From an uncultured Clostridia bacterium (lineage in GTDB: Bacteria; Bacillota; Clostridia; TANB77; UBA1234): 64,000 bases of DNA. The position numbers and the translations under genes are program-made. The notes under the pieces were generated by a model. The model saw only the letters and a program-made list of their open reading frames with translations. It had not been told where the DNA came from and made no database searches. This document shows positions 1 through 9,478 of this stretch, in pieces. Position 1 is the stretch's first letter. Each line of letters opens with the position of its first letter. The stretch spans positions 49,436 to 113,435 of the forward strand of contig CAKPEV010000006.1 in the NCBI GenBank assembly GCA_934149405.1, written 5' to 3'.

Positions 1-267
1 CTACTTGTCCCTTAGTACCTCTTTTAGGGCTCTTTTTATATCTTGATTTGTAACTTTATGCTTGTTCTTAATTCTTGTTGCTATATTCTCGTCATAAAGA
101 TCTGTTGCTTCAATGTGCTTTATTTTCTTCTTTTTAGGTTTATCTATTTTTCGAACAGAACCATTTACCAAATACACGTAATTCTCATCAACATCAACAA
201 CAATAAAATATAATCCTTTATCGCGTCCCATTGTTGATATTACTATATTTCCAATCTCTATATTCAA
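1..267 (-). CDS. KOW-domain RNA-binding protein (L14e-like)
   Basis: Small basic protein of 88 residues. Its N-terminal half (about residues 3-40: GNIV, GRDKG, YLVNG) looks like a KOW/L14e-type RNA-binding fold, followed by a Lys-rich stretch (KKKKIKH). Clostridia often carry such a protein just after map, as here; the 3' end of map lies only 73 bp upstream. The start is a TTG at 265-267 preceded by AGAAAGG. A ribosome-associated role is inferred from family and context; no specific function is known. The ORF is complete, with its stop at the window edge. Confidence 0.75.
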   Translation of the reverse strand: MNIEIGNIVISTMGRDKGLYFIVVDVDENYVYLVNGSVRKIDKPKKKKIKHIEATDLYDENIATRIKNKHKVTNQDIKRALKEVLRDK

Positions 268-340
268 AATTTATACCAACCTTTCTGTATACAAAAACTG
301 CTAAAAAGCCATTTTCTAACTTGTACATTATACATTTTTT

Positions 341-1102
341 TTACACTATTGTCAACACTTCAGCACCATTTTTTGTTATCAAAATAGTGTTTTCGTAGTG
401 TGCAGATAGTTTTCCATCTTCTGTAAGTACTGTCCAGCCATCTTCATCTTCTATTATATCGGCTCTGCCTTCATTTACCATGGGTTCAACTGCTAGTGTC
501 ATGCCAGCTTCAAGCCTTGGTCCTCTTCCAGCTTTTCCGTAATTAGGTACACCCGGATCTTCATGCATACTTGTGCCAATTCCATGTCCTTGGAATTCTC
601 TTACTACAGAGTAACCGTTGTCTTCAACATACATTTGAATTGCATGAGAAATATCCGAAACTCTATTGCCTGGTTTTGCGTATTTTATTCCTTCCCAAAA
701 GCTTTCTTCTGTCACTTTTACTAGTCTTTTGGCTTCTTCGCTACCTTCTCCTACAACATAACTTCTTGTTGCATCTCCAAAATAGCCATCCTTGTCTGCA
801 ACAATATCTATACATACCAAATCTCCATCTTTCAATTTTCTGTTTGATGGTATTCCATGAATAACTTCATCATTTACAGAAATACATGCAGTTGCTGGGA
901 AAGGATTAGGATCACCATGTGGATATCCTTTACACGAGCAATTGCATCCATGTGATAAAAAGAACTTTTCTGTAACTTCATCTAATTCTTTTGTTGTTAC
1001 TCCTACTTTTACATGCTTTTTTATCTCTTCATGTGCTAATGCTACTATTTTACAGATTTCTCTCATTTTTGCTATTTCTTTTTCAGATTTTATTGAAATC
1101 AT
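341..1102 (-). CDS. map: Type I methionine aminopeptidase
   Basis: Removes the initiator Met from nascent proteins in the cytosol. The pita-bread fold and its dimetal ligands are visible: the Asp pair around DIVADKDGYFGDATRSY, the His in GHGIG, the Glu in VEPMV and the Glu in YENTI. A CxC element (NCSCKGYPHG) precedes the PATACISVN motif. A longer ORF begins at a TTG at 1135, but the ATG at 1102 has GGAG 11 nt upstream and gives the usual start MISIKSEKEI (253 residues). Map normally follows adk directly; here a 4.8 kb efflux cassette separates them and map has its own promoter. Confidence 0.95.
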   Translation of the reverse strand: MISIKSEKEIAKMREICKIVALAHEEIKKHVKVGVTTKELDEVTEKFFLSHGCNCSCKGYPHGDPNPFPATACISVNDEVIHGIPSNRKLKDGDLVCIDIVADKDGYFGDATRSYVVGEGSEEAKRLVKVTEESFWEGIKYAKPGNRVSDISHAIQMYVEDNGYSVVREFQGHGIGTSMHEDPGVPNYGKAGRGPRLEAGMTLAVEPMVNEGRADIIEDEDGWTVLTEDGKLSAHYENTILITKNGAEVLTIV

Positions 1103-1145
1103 TATATAAACATCTCCAGTCATTTTTGTTTTCAAAATCGTTTAT

Positions 1146-1174
1146 ATTTTACCACATTTTCACATATTTTTCAA
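1146..1174 (-). promoter_or_regulatory. Predicted sigma-A promoter of map
   Basis: The minus strand reads TTGAAA (1169-1174), a 17-bp spacer, then TAAAAT (1146-1151), about 45 bp upstream of the map start. It explains how map and the KOW gene are transcribed after being separated from the spc operon. Confidence 0.6.
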
Positions 1175-1189
1175 TGAAATTCAGTTATT

Positions 1190-3247
1190 TCAGGCAAATA
1201 ATCTTCCTATCCATCCAAACATCTTATCTAGCACTACCATTAGTCTATCCCAGAATGTTTGGTTATTTTCTTTTTGCTCTAAGTCTCCTGTTTTTGGCTT
1301 TATCTCTTTTATATCAGGTGTTTTTAGTATAAATTGCACTTCTGTTACGTTTTCATTTTTTTCTGAACCAAATGATTCTACTTTGGCATCCTTATCTATA
1401 TTAAATATATTTGTTTTTTCTTCTATTTCATCCCATTTATCATCTGTTATGTTTTGTATTGTGTTTTTTGAATTTATTAATGTATCTGTTTGTTTTGTAA
1501 TTTGCATCAATTGTTTATTTACAGATAGTATTGCATCTGCTGTTTTATCTGTTCCTTCATATATCGTACTACTTATTATTTTTAATGTTTTTTGCAAGTT
1601 GCCAATCATACTTACAGACAATGAATCCATCTCTTTTAATTCTTGCACTAATTTTTTCATATTTTCTATTGATGCTTCAAAGTCACCACTATTTGCAAGC
1701 AATTTATCACTATATTCATTTGCTGTTTTCAACATTTCTCCTAATGTTGATGTTGTGCTTACTAGTCCTGATGTAACATCTTCTATTACTTCTGCATCAT
1801 CTTTGTCTATCATCTTGTAAATTTTATTTAAATCGCTTTTTAACGTCTTTAAATCTTTTGCTAATGTTTTTGTTCCAGAGGCACTACTACCAGACATTTC
1901 TTTTAGTATTTTTTGTACTTCACCTAAATTATCATATATATCTTCAGCTGATGTTGAGATTTTGCCAAATACAGCTTCCATTTTGGCATCACCAGAAATG
2001 CTTGGGCTAACCTTTTCGACCGTACCTTCTATTGTTTTAGCACCAACACCTATATTATATAAGCAATCTTCCAATTCTTCTGTTTCATCGCTTGTATCTA
2101 AGCTTCCTAATAAGCCAACTAAATCTCCAGTTAAATCTGTAACTGTTTTTACTGTATTTTTTATAATCTTTACTTCTTGTGGTAAGTCATCTACAACATC
2201 TTCTAAATCACTTAAGCTATCATTCAAATTGTCCACATCTTCTTCTAAAACTTTAGTTTTTTCACTTAGTTTTTCTGACATTTCTACAAATATCTCGTAA
2301 TTTGTTTTCATGCTATCTAAGTCTTTGTTTGTATTTTCTATGATAGGTTCAAGTTCTTCTAATACTGCCTTTAATTTCGCAATATCTTCATCTCTTAAAC
2401 CACTTAATCCATGTATTTCTTTTGTTCCATTTTTTATTTCAGTTACGCCATTATTTATGCCATTTAAGCCACTATTCATTCCTTTTAATGAATTTAAAAC
2501 TACATCTGTGCTTGCATTTATTGCATCTTTGGCATTTTCTATATTTTCTTTTTCATCTACTAAATCTGATAATTCATCTAATATGTTACCTGCTATTGGA
2601 ACCATCGCCATTGTTATACCATCCATGCTAAAGTTTTCTGTTCCTAATTTTATATGTAATGTTGTACTTTGACCAGGTAATACTATGAACATAAGTGTTT
2701 TGGTATTACCTGTATTTGCTATAATAGCCTCATCCGATTCTAAACTTAAGTAATCATCCATATCATAACTACCTGTTACTTCTAGCATGTAATTGTTTTT
2801 GTAATACTCTTTTGCATTCTCATTTGCGTTTATCTCTAGAACTATCTCAACTAGTCCTTTTGCACCTAACAAATCTTTTTGGGCACATTCAACTCCGTTT
2901 AATTTATATGTTATTTTAAATGTCCAAGGCAATTTATCATAATATTCTTCTCCAACTTTTCCTGTGTATGCTACTCTTCTTTCGCCACTAACATTAAAAA
3001 TTGTTTTTTCTCCACTTTCTATATTCTTTCTATTTGTTAAGTTTTCAACCTTTGTATATTTTGTATAATCTTCATAGTTTTCAGCTGTGTTGTTCGTTAA
3101 TATGCTATATATGTTTATTTCTGAGACATTTCCCTCTTCTCCCAAATTTACGTATACTGTCTCACTTTTATTTATGCTAGGCATTGCAAAGCAAAAACTA
3201 TTCATAACTATCATAAATGCTAATATCAAACTAATTACACGTTTCAA
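1190..3247 (-). CDS. Secreted coiled-coil protein partnered with RND transporter
   Basis: 685 residues. An N-terminal signal peptide (MKRVISLILAFMIVMNSFCFA) is followed by a beta-rich region to about residue 220. After that come long heptad-type repeats with the X-X-L-X-X-G pattern (SGLNGINNGVTEIKNG and further copies) to about residue 600. There is no C-terminal anchor. It is the last gene of the TetR-RND-secreted protein cassette, 40 bp after the transporter. Clostridial MmpL-type RND transporters often sit beside such proteins, so it may act as a periplasm-like adaptor or as cargo; that role is inference. Confidence 0.7.
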   Translation of the reverse strand: MKRVISLILAFMIVMNSFCFAMPSINKSETVYVNLGEEGNVSEINIYSILTNNTAENYEDYTKYTKVENLTNRKNIESGEKTIFNVSGERRVAYTGKVGEEYYDKLPWTFKITYKLNGVECAQKDLLGAKGLVEIVLEINANENAKEYYKNNYMLEVTGSYDMDDYLSLESDEAIIANTGNTKTLMFIVLPGQSTTLHIKLGTENFSMDGITMAMVPIAGNILDELSDLVDEKENIENAKDAINASTDVVLNSLKGMNSGLNGINNGVTEIKNGTKEIHGLSGLRDEDIAKLKAVLEELEPIIENTNKDLDSMKTNYEIFVEMSEKLSEKTKVLEEDVDNLNDSLSDLEDVVDDLPQEVKIIKNTVKTVTDLTGDLVGLLGSLDTSDETEELEDCLYNIGVGAKTIEGTVEKVSPSISGDAKMEAVFGKISTSAEDIYDNLGEVQKILKEMSGSSASGTKTLAKDLKTLKSDLNKIYKMIDKDDAEVIEDVTSGLVSTTSTLGEMLKTANEYSDKLLANSGDFEASIENMKKLVQELKEMDSLSVSMIGNLQKTLKIISSTIYEGTDKTADAILSVNKQLMQITKQTDTLINSKNTIQNITDDKWDEIEEKTNIFNIDKDAKVESFGSEKNENVTEVQFILKTPDIKEIKPKTGDLEQKENNQTFWDRLMVVLDKMFGWIGRLFA

Positions 3248-3287
3248 TTTAATTACCTCTTTTCTTACTATTTCGTTACTTCTTCAG

Positions 3288-5366
3288 TTATTTTTCTTTT
3301 GTTTTATTCTTTTTTACACTTCTAAATTTCGTTTCTTCTATTGCTTTATCAAATAATGATAGTATATGTGGCAAGAAGAAGATTACTAAGAACATACTTA
3401 TAAGTGCTCCTCTGCCAATCAAGCCTCCCATTTCAGATACCGCTTTTATACTTGAACACCATTTTAGTAAAAATGCTGCACATACTAAGATTCCACCTGA
3501 TGTTAATATTGACGGTATACTTTTGTTAACCGCAATACGAGAAGCTGTTTTCTTGTCATTTTCTTTTCTTGCATTCAAATAATTATTTGTCATAAGTATT
3601 GCGTAATCGATTGTTGCTCCTAATTCTATTGTACTAACTATCAAATAACCTAAAAACATCATTTCTTTACCTGTATAGTATGGTATTGCCATGTTTATAA
3701 ATATTCCGCTTTCTATTACAAGTGTAAGTAATATTGGAAGTATAAATGATTTAAATGTAAATAATAAAATTACCATAACTGCTAAAATAGAAAATATATT
3801 TACTCTTGTATAATCCGCATTTACCACGTCTTTTATATTAAGAGTTATTGGGACTGTTCCTGTTATTTCATAATTGTCACCATAATATTTCTTTGTAAGT
3901 TCCTCTATCTTTCTTGATGTTTCAAATGCCAAATCACTTTCTGATGATGTTTTTGTATATATTACTAATCTTGAATACTTATCAGTTCTAAATTTTTGAT
4001 ATTTATCTATTGGCACAAAACTATCTGGAATTCCTTCACTTACTAGGTTGGCTAGGCTTTGTACCTTCTTAACGCTTTCCATATCTTCGATTTCTTTAAC
4101 TAATGCTTTTTCACTGACATAATCACCTGTTGGCACTAACACTATCATTGGGTTGCTTCTATCAAATTTGCTATTTATCTTCTTTTCATCTTCATATACT
4201 TTTGTACCTTCTCCACCACCAAATGATGATGAACCATACAAGAATATGTTTTGCTTTTGTGCCACATATGACGGAATTGTTATTATAAGTACAATTGCAA
4301 TTAGCAGATACGATATTTTTGCAGTATATTTTGCGAATTTTTCGAAATCAGGCATAAACGATTTATGACGTGTTTTTTCTATTAATGGATAAAACTTCAA
4401 AATTAAGCATGGCATAAACAATATAACTGTAAATAATGTTAAAACTATACCTTTAGCGAATACAAGTCCCATATCCGCACCTATTGTAAATCCCATAAAA
4501 CAAAGTGCTAAAAAGCCTGCAATAGTTGTAAGTGCACTTGAAAATATTGATAAACAAGACTTTTTAACAGTCTCCATCATTGCCTTTTCTAAATCTTCGC
4601 CCTTATGTGATTCAAATTCATGTAACATAAATACCGAATAATCCATAGAAACAGCAAGTTGAAGTGCTGCAACTATGCTATATGTAAGGAAAGAAACGTG
4701 CTTAAATATAACGTTGCTTCCAATATTTAAAAATATTGATGTTCCAATTACTATCATAAATAGAATTGGCGAAAAATATGAATCTGTAGTTAATATAAGA
4801 ATTATGATAACTACTGGGATCAATATGCACATTACTTTACTAACTTCGCTTTGAACTGTATCGGCAGCTGATTTTGTATCCACAGCCGAACCGATTATAT
4901 TGCTTCCTTCTGGGACTATTTCATTTATTTCATCAATTGCTTTACTAGTTTTGCTTGAATAATCATCTTCATCAAACATTATTTCAAAGATGGCGCTTCC
5001 ATCGTTATAATAATCTCTAAGTTCATCTTCTGATATAAAATCAAGCGGTCTATATATGTCTATGCTATCATCAAGCCAAACAACCATGTCTACGCCGTCT
5101 ACTTTTTCAATTTGATTTTTATACTCTTTTGCTTCTATCAAACTTACATCGTTTATCATTACCCTTGCAAATCCTTGCATGGCAAATTCTTCTTCAACTA
5201 TATTCATTCCTCTCTTAGCTCTTTCAGTATCTGAAATATACTCAGATAGGTTATAATTGATCTTTACACTAGGAATTAACAATATACTTATTACAGTTGC
5301 TAATATAAATATAATTCCTATCTTATTTCTGTTTTTTACTATAAATTCTGCTATTTTATCATTCAT
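3288..5366 (-). CDS. RND/MMPL family efflux transporter
   Basis: 692-residue integral membrane protein with the duplicated RND plan. A first TM (about residues 15-33) and a large extracytoplasmic loop are followed by a TM cluster, and the pattern then repeats. Both halves carry the proton-relay Asp motif: AVSMDYSVFMLHE in the first and ELGATIDYAILMTNNY in the second. Members export lipids, drugs or cell-envelope components. The start overlaps the end of the upstream tetR by 8 bp, implying translational coupling. The substrate cannot be read from sequence. Confidence 0.9.
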   Translation of the reverse strand: MNDKIAEFIVKNRNKIGIIFILATVISILLIPSVKINYNLSEYISDTERAKRGMNIVEEEFAMQGFARVMINDVSLIEAKEYKNQIEKVDGVDMVVWLDDSIDIYRPLDFISEDELRDYYNDGSAIFEIMFDEDDYSSKTSKAIDEINEIVPEGSNIIGSAVDTKSAADTVQSEVSKVMCILIPVVIIILILTTDSYFSPILFMIVIGTSIFLNIGSNVIFKHVSFLTYSIVAALQLAVSMDYSVFMLHEFESHKGEDLEKAMMETVKKSCLSIFSSALTTIAGFLALCFMGFTIGADMGLVFAKGIVLTLFTVILFMPCLILKFYPLIEKTRHKSFMPDFEKFAKYTAKISYLLIAIVLIITIPSYVAQKQNIFLYGSSSFGGGEGTKVYEDEKKINSKFDRSNPMIVLVPTGDYVSEKALVKEIEDMESVKKVQSLANLVSEGIPDSFVPIDKYQKFRTDKYSRLVIYTKTSSESDLAFETSRKIEELTKKYYGDNYEITGTVPITLNIKDVVNADYTRVNIFSILAVMVILLFTFKSFILPILLTLVIESGIFINMAIPYYTGKEMMFLGYLIVSTIELGATIDYAILMTNNYLNARKENDKKTASRIAVNKSIPSILTSGGILVCAAFLLKWCSSIKAVSEMGGLIGRGALISMFLVIFFLPHILSLFDKAIEETKFRSVKKNKTKEK

Positions 5367-5961
5367 CTTTTATCACTTCCATTACTTTCTCGCTTAGTCC
5401 ACTAAGCATCAATTTCTTATATATTTCTAGATTTCTTTTCAAATCTTCTATATTATCTACATTGTTTTTTACAATGTATGTGAAGCCTTCAAACTGTGCC
5501 CTAGATATCGCATTACATAGTGTAATGTCAATTTTTTCTTTGCCTGTTATGCTTTTTATAATGCTTGCAAGCTTGTTTGTAAACATATCTAATATTTGCT
5601 CTTTAAAATCTGTAAATTGCTTTTCAGTTTCTGAATTTAACATTACTTTAAGTGTGTCTTTATTTTCTTTTGCTAGCTTTAATGTTAGCTCTATAAGTCC
5701 TTCAAAAATTAAGTTCGAGTCAATATCTTGATAATTAGAAGGTATATCACTTACAAACTTGCTCACCTTTTCTTCTACTTCTTTTAGGATTTCATTCAAT
5801 AAATGTTTTTTAGTCAAAAAATATCTGTAAATATTTCCTGTACTAATACCTACATCTAAAGCAATATCCTTCATTGAAGTATTTTCATATCCCTCTTTTT
5901 TAAATCTTTTCTTACCAACTTCTATTATCTTTTGTTTAATATCATCTTTTAATTTCTGCAA
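5359..5961 (-). CDS. TetR/AcrR family transcriptional regulator
   Basis: Local repressor of the efflux cassette. The N-terminal HTH is clear (GYENTSMKDIALDVGISTGNIYRYFLTKK), followed by a helical ligand domain. The ORF extends to a GTG at 5994, but a strong GGAGGTGG lies at 5967-5974 and places the start at a TTG at 5961 (about 200 residues). The longer start would overlap the downstream operator. Its 3' end overlaps the RND start. Two palindromes flank its promoter, which predicts autoregulation. Confidence 0.9.
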   Translation of the reverse strand: MQKLKDDIKQKIIEVGKKRFKKEGYENTSMKDIALDVGISTGNIYRYFLTKKHLLNEILKEVEEKVSKFVSDIPSNYQDIDSNLIFEGLIELTLKLAKENKDTLKVMLNSETEKQFTDFKEQILDMFTNKLASIIKSITGKEKIDITLCNAISRAQFEGFTYIVKNNVDNIEDLKRNLEIYKKLMLSGLSEKVMEVIKDE

Positions 5962-5976
5962 AACATCCACCTCCAA

Positions 5977-6060
5977 CAATGAATTTATATTCACTATTGA
6001 TATATTATATACCGATTTTTCAGAAAGTCAATAATGAATTTATATTCATTATTGACTTTC
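5977..6060 (-). promoter_or_regulatory. TetR cassette promoter with two palindromic operators
   Basis: The minus-strand promoter is TTGACT (6026-6031), a 16-bp spacer, then TATAAT (6004-6009). A perfect inverted repeat with 17-bp arms and a TTAT centre spans 6023-6060 and covers the -35 box. A second copy of the core (AATGAAT-TTAT-ATTCA) lies at 5979-5994, just downstream of the -10. This two-operator layout fits cooperative TetR repression. Confidence 0.75.
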
Positions 6061-6271
6061 TTTATAAATACGTATTAACTCTTTCGGATTGTACTCACTA
6101 ATTTTAATATTTTCCAACTTTATTTTTGTGTACTGCCATCTATTATTTTTACAGAGCTTCAGTATACTTAAGCTACATTTTTTCAAAATATTTTGCTTTT
6201 TCATAAGTCAGTTTAAAATATAGTCTATTTTGCTAAAAATGTTTATTATAATATATCCAGAGTAAAAGGCA
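6061..6271. other. AT-rich intergenic stretch
   Basis: I see no gene or clear signal between the TetR operator region and the adk terminator. Confidence 0.5.
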
Positions 6272-6319
6272 TAAAAAATAACTTAGCCTACAATGCATTT
6301 CTGCATTTTAGACTAAGTT
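6272..6319 (-). terminator. Intrinsic terminator of the S10-spc-adk operon
   Basis: Stem AACTTAG/CTAAGTT (6280-6286 with 6313-6319) with inner pairing ATGCA/TGCAT, followed on the minus strand by a T-rich tract. It lies directly after adk and ends the ribosomal operon before map. Confidence 0.75.
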
Positions 6320-6337
6320 ACTCTATGTAATATTAAA

Positions 6338-6991
6338 TTACTTTAATTGCTCTTTAACAAGTGCTATAGTATCTTCTAATCTTTCTTGTCCAACAACTGT
6401 AGCTAATATTCCTTTTTCTGTGTAATAAGCTATTAAAGGCTCTGTTTGTTTGTGATATGTTTCAAGTCTCTTTGAAACTGTTGCCTCATTGTCGTCATCT
6501 CTGATAAATAGTTTGCTTCCGCATTTGTCACAAATACCTTCAACTTTTGGTGGGTTATCTCTCATGTTATAGATTTCTTTACAGTCTGGGTTCTCACAAG
6601 TTCTTCTGTTTAATGCTCTACCCATGATTTCTTCATCTGGAACATGTAGGTTTATTACTTTATCCACTTTTATTCCGTTTTCTGTTAAATATTCATCTAA
6701 TGCCTTAGCTTGGTCAATTGTTCTTGGGAATCCATCTAATAAGAATCCTCTTTCTTTACAATCTGACTCTTCTAATCTATTTTTTAATAAATTAATTACT
6801 AATTCATCTGGAACTAAAGCTCCTTTATCCATGTATCCTTTTGCTTCTTTACCAAGTTCTGTTCCGTCTGCTATATTTTTTCTTAAAATATCACCTGTTG
6901 AGATGTGTGGAACATTGTAATCTTTAGTTATCCATTTGCATTGTGAACCTTTTCCGCTACCAGGTGCACCAAGTATAATTAATCTTATCAT
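6338..6991 (-). CDS. adk: Adenylate kinase, zinc-lid type
   Basis: Interconverts AMP, ATP and ADP. The P-loop GAPGSGKGS lies near residues 8-16, the NMP-binding region around STGDILRKNI, and LLDGFPRT near residue 85. The lid carries four Cys (CENPDC and CDKCGS), so it is the zinc-binding Gram-positive form. Length 217 is normal. It follows secY by about 100 bp, as in the usual spc operon, and its start has a GGAGG site. Confidence 0.97.
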   Translation of the reverse strand: MIRLIILGAPGSGKGSQCKWITKDYNVPHISTGDILRKNIADGTELGKEAKGYMDKGALVPDELVINLLKNRLEESDCKERGFLLDGFPRTIDQAKALDEYLTENGIKVDKVINLHVPDEEIMGRALNRRTCENPDCKEIYNMRDNPPKVEGICDKCGSKLFIRDDDNEATVSKRLETYHKQTEPLIAYYTEKGILATVVGQERLEDTIALVKEQLK

Positions 6992-7093
6992 ATATTTGAC
7001 CTCCTATTATTTTTATATGTCTATAATATACTCAAAAAGGTTGGTTGTCAATTGCAAAAAAAGGACACTCCCATAGGAGTATCCCTTTTTCTA

Positions 7094-8458
7094 TTAATCT
7101 AAAAATCCTTTATAATGACGTGTTAACATTTGAGCTTCTAGTTGTCTGATTGATTCTAGAGCAACACCAACTACGATTAGTATAGCTGTTCCTCCGAATG
7201 ACAATCTAAGACCAGCAAATTGTACCAATATTGGTAAAATTGCGATTATTGCTAAGAAGAATGCTCCAAATGTTGTTATATACTTAAGTATTGTTGCAAG
7301 ATAATCTGATGTAGGTTTTCCTGCTCTAATACCTGGTATAAATCCACCATTTTTCTTTAAATTATTTGATACTTCAACTGGATTAAATGCCATAGCCATT
7401 GTATAGAAGAATGTGAATCCAACTATTAACAATAGGTATATAACAATGTGTGCTATTCCGCACCATAAAATATCCCAATTGAAAGCACCTGTTGTTGCAT
7501 CTGTTAAGCTTGCATTTAATGATGTAAATGCAAATACTTTATACATTGTAGCCCAGAAACCTGTGCTTGTTGCTATATCATGGTTAACAAGTTGCATAAT
7601 CATTGCTGGTAATTGCATAAATGACATAGCAAAGATTATTGGCATTACTCCTGCCATTGCAAGCTTCATAGGTATATGAGTATTTTGTCCACCATACATT
7701 TTTCTTCCTACTACTCTCTTTGCGTATTGAACAGGAACTCTTCTTTCAGCCTCTGTTACCCAAACAACACCTGCAACAAGTATAATTGCTGCAATTATTA
7801 CTGCGATTGAAATTATTAATCCCTTAATATTCAATGCACCCTCAACAATACATAAATCATGAACTAAATACTCTATTGCTGATGGAATCCCAGAAACGAT
7901 ACCAGCAAAAATTAATAATGAAGTACCATTTCCAACTCCTCTTGATGTGATTTGCTCTGCAAGCCACATCAAAAGTGTAGAACCAGCTGTAAGTGTTAGT
8001 ATAAATAGTAATGGTGTTAATATACCGTTTCCTATAAATACACCTTGGTTCTTATAAGTAGCGTAAATACCAAATGCTTCGATAGCTGCAAGAATAACTG
8101 CTGCATATCTCATATATTGGTTAATCTTTTTTCTGCCTTCTTCTCCACCATCTTTAGACAAGTTTTCCAAAGCTGGTATAGCGAATGTTAATAATTGCAC
8201 TACAATTGATGCAGTAATGTATGGGCTTATTGACATTGCAAATACTGAAAGGTTTGAAAACGCGCCACCGGTTATTATGTTAACAGTTCCGACAATTGTG
8301 TTTGATGACCTCTTGTTAACCTCAGATAATAACTCTGCATCAACTCCAGGAGCTGTAACAAATGCTCCAAATCTAAATATTGCTAATAATAATAGTGTGT
8401 ATAGAAGTTTTTTCCTTAATTCAGGAATCTTCCATGCGTTAGCTAGTGTTTTAAACAC
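7094..8458 (-). CDS. secY: Protein translocase subunit SecY
   Basis: Channel subunit of the Sec translocon, 454 residues with about ten TM helices. The start (FKTLANAWKIPELRKKLLYT), plug region and C-terminal QLEAQMLTRHYKGFL are typical. The start is a GTG at 8456-8458, and its GAGGTGG site lies inside the last codons of rplO, so the two genes are translationally coupled. Confidence 0.97.
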   Translation of the reverse strand: MFKTLANAWKIPELRKKLLYTLLLLAIFRFGAFVTAPGVDAELLSEVNKRSSNTIVGTVNIITGGAFSNLSVFAMSISPYITASIVVQLLTFAIPALENLSKDGGEEGRKKINQYMRYAAVILAAIEAFGIYATYKNQGVFIGNGILTPLLFILTLTAGSTLLMWLAEQITSRGVGNGTSLLIFAGIVSGIPSAIEYLVHDLCIVEGALNIKGLIISIAVIIAAIILVAGVVWVTEAERRVPVQYAKRVVGRKMYGGQNTHIPMKLAMAGVMPIIFAMSFMQLPAMIMQLVNHDIATSTGFWATMYKVFAFTSLNASLTDATTGAFNWDILWCGIAHIVIYLLLIVGFTFFYTMAMAFNPVEVSNNLKKNGGFIPGIRAGKPTSDYLATILKYITTFGAFFLAIIAILPILVQFAGLRLSFGGTAILIVVGVALESIRQLEAQMLTRHYKGFLD

Positions 8459-8459
8459 T

Positions 8460-8900
8460 TTACACCACCTCTACCTTTCCGCCTGCAGCAGTTATTTTCT
8501 CTTCAGCTGTTTTTGTAACTCTAGCAGCTTTAACAGTAAGTTTCTTAGTTAATTCTCCATTTCCTAATACGACGATACCATCATTTGCTTTTCTAATAAT
8601 TCCAGCTTCTAATAAGCTTTCTGCTGTAACTTCCGTGTTGTTTTCAAGTGTTTCTAGCATTGAAAGTGTAACTTCTGTATATGTTCTTGCACTTCTATTT
8701 TTGAATCCTCTCTTTGGAATTCTTCTGAATAATGGCATTTGACCTCCTTCAAATCCAGGTCTAACTCCGCCACCGCTTCTTGCTTTTTGTCCTTTATGAC
8801 CTTTACCAGCAGTCTTACCAAGACCAGAACCGATACCTCTACCAATTCTCTTTCTTGTTTCTCTTGCTCCTGGTGTGCTTGTTAATTCGTCAAGTTTCAT
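8460..8900 (-). CDS. rplO: 50S ribosomal protein L15
   Basis: The N-terminus MKLDELTSTPGARETRKRIGR and the Gly-rich GKTAGKGHKGQKARSGGG segment are diagnostic for L15. The ATG at 8900 with AAGAGGTG upstream is preferred over a GTG nine bases earlier. It follows rpsE directly; rpmD (L30), which usually lies between them, is absent. Confidence 0.97.
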   Translation of the reverse strand: MKLDELTSTPGARETRKRIGRGIGSGLGKTAGKGHKGQKARSGGGVRPGFEGGQMPLFRRIPKRGFKNRSARTYTEVTLSMLETLENNTEVTAESLLEAGIIRKANDGIVVLGNGELTKKLTVKAARVTKTAEEKITAAGGKVEVV

Positions 8901-8961
8901 GTTTTGCACCTCTTTTCATCTAAATATTCAAATCTCTATATACTTATTTTATAAACAAATA

Positions 8962-9453
8962 TTATAAAATCTCTGAAACTTTTTTACCACGAAGTGTAGC
9001 AACCATTTCAGCTGTCTTCATTTCGCTTAATGCTTTAAGTGTAGCATATGCTGCGTTTCTTGGGTTGTTTGAACCTAAGTTTTTAGTTCTTATATTCTTA
9101 TATCCTGCGATATCTAATACAAGTCTTGCAGCACCACCAGCGATAAGTCCAGTACCTTCAGCAGCTGGTTTTAATAAAACCTTTCCGCTACCAAAGCTTC
9201 CTACTAATTCATGAGGTATTGTTGTATTTACTATTGGAACTTCGATTATGTTCTTCTTAGCATCTTCAATAGCCTTTCTAATAGCATCTGGAACTTCTGC
9301 TGATTTTCCATTACCAACACCAACATGTCCTTGACCATCACCAACAACAACTAGTGCACTAAATCTAAAAGTTCTACCACCTTTAACAACTTTAGCAACT
9401 CTGTTGATTGTTATAACTTTTTCTGTCAAGTCTAATTTTTCTGCATCTATCAT
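8962..9453 (-). CDS. rpsE: 30S ribosomal protein S5
   Basis: Contains the S5 dsRNA-binding fold (INRVAKVVKGGRTFRFSALV) and the C-terminal half (GTGLIAGGAARLVLDIAGY). AAAGGAGA sits just before the ATG at 9453; the ORF extends upstream only through that site. Part of the spc gene run. Confidence 0.97.
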   Translation of the reverse strand: MIDAEKLDLTEKVITINRVAKVVKGGRTFRFSALVVVGDGQGHVGVGNGKSAEVPDAIRKAIEDAKKNIIEVPIVNTTIPHELVGSFGSGKVLLKPAAEGTGLIAGGAARLVLDIAGYKNIRTKNLGSNNPRNAAYATLKALSEMKTAEMVATLRGKKVSEIL

Positions 9454-9478
9454 AATAGTTTCTCCTTTCAATTAAATT

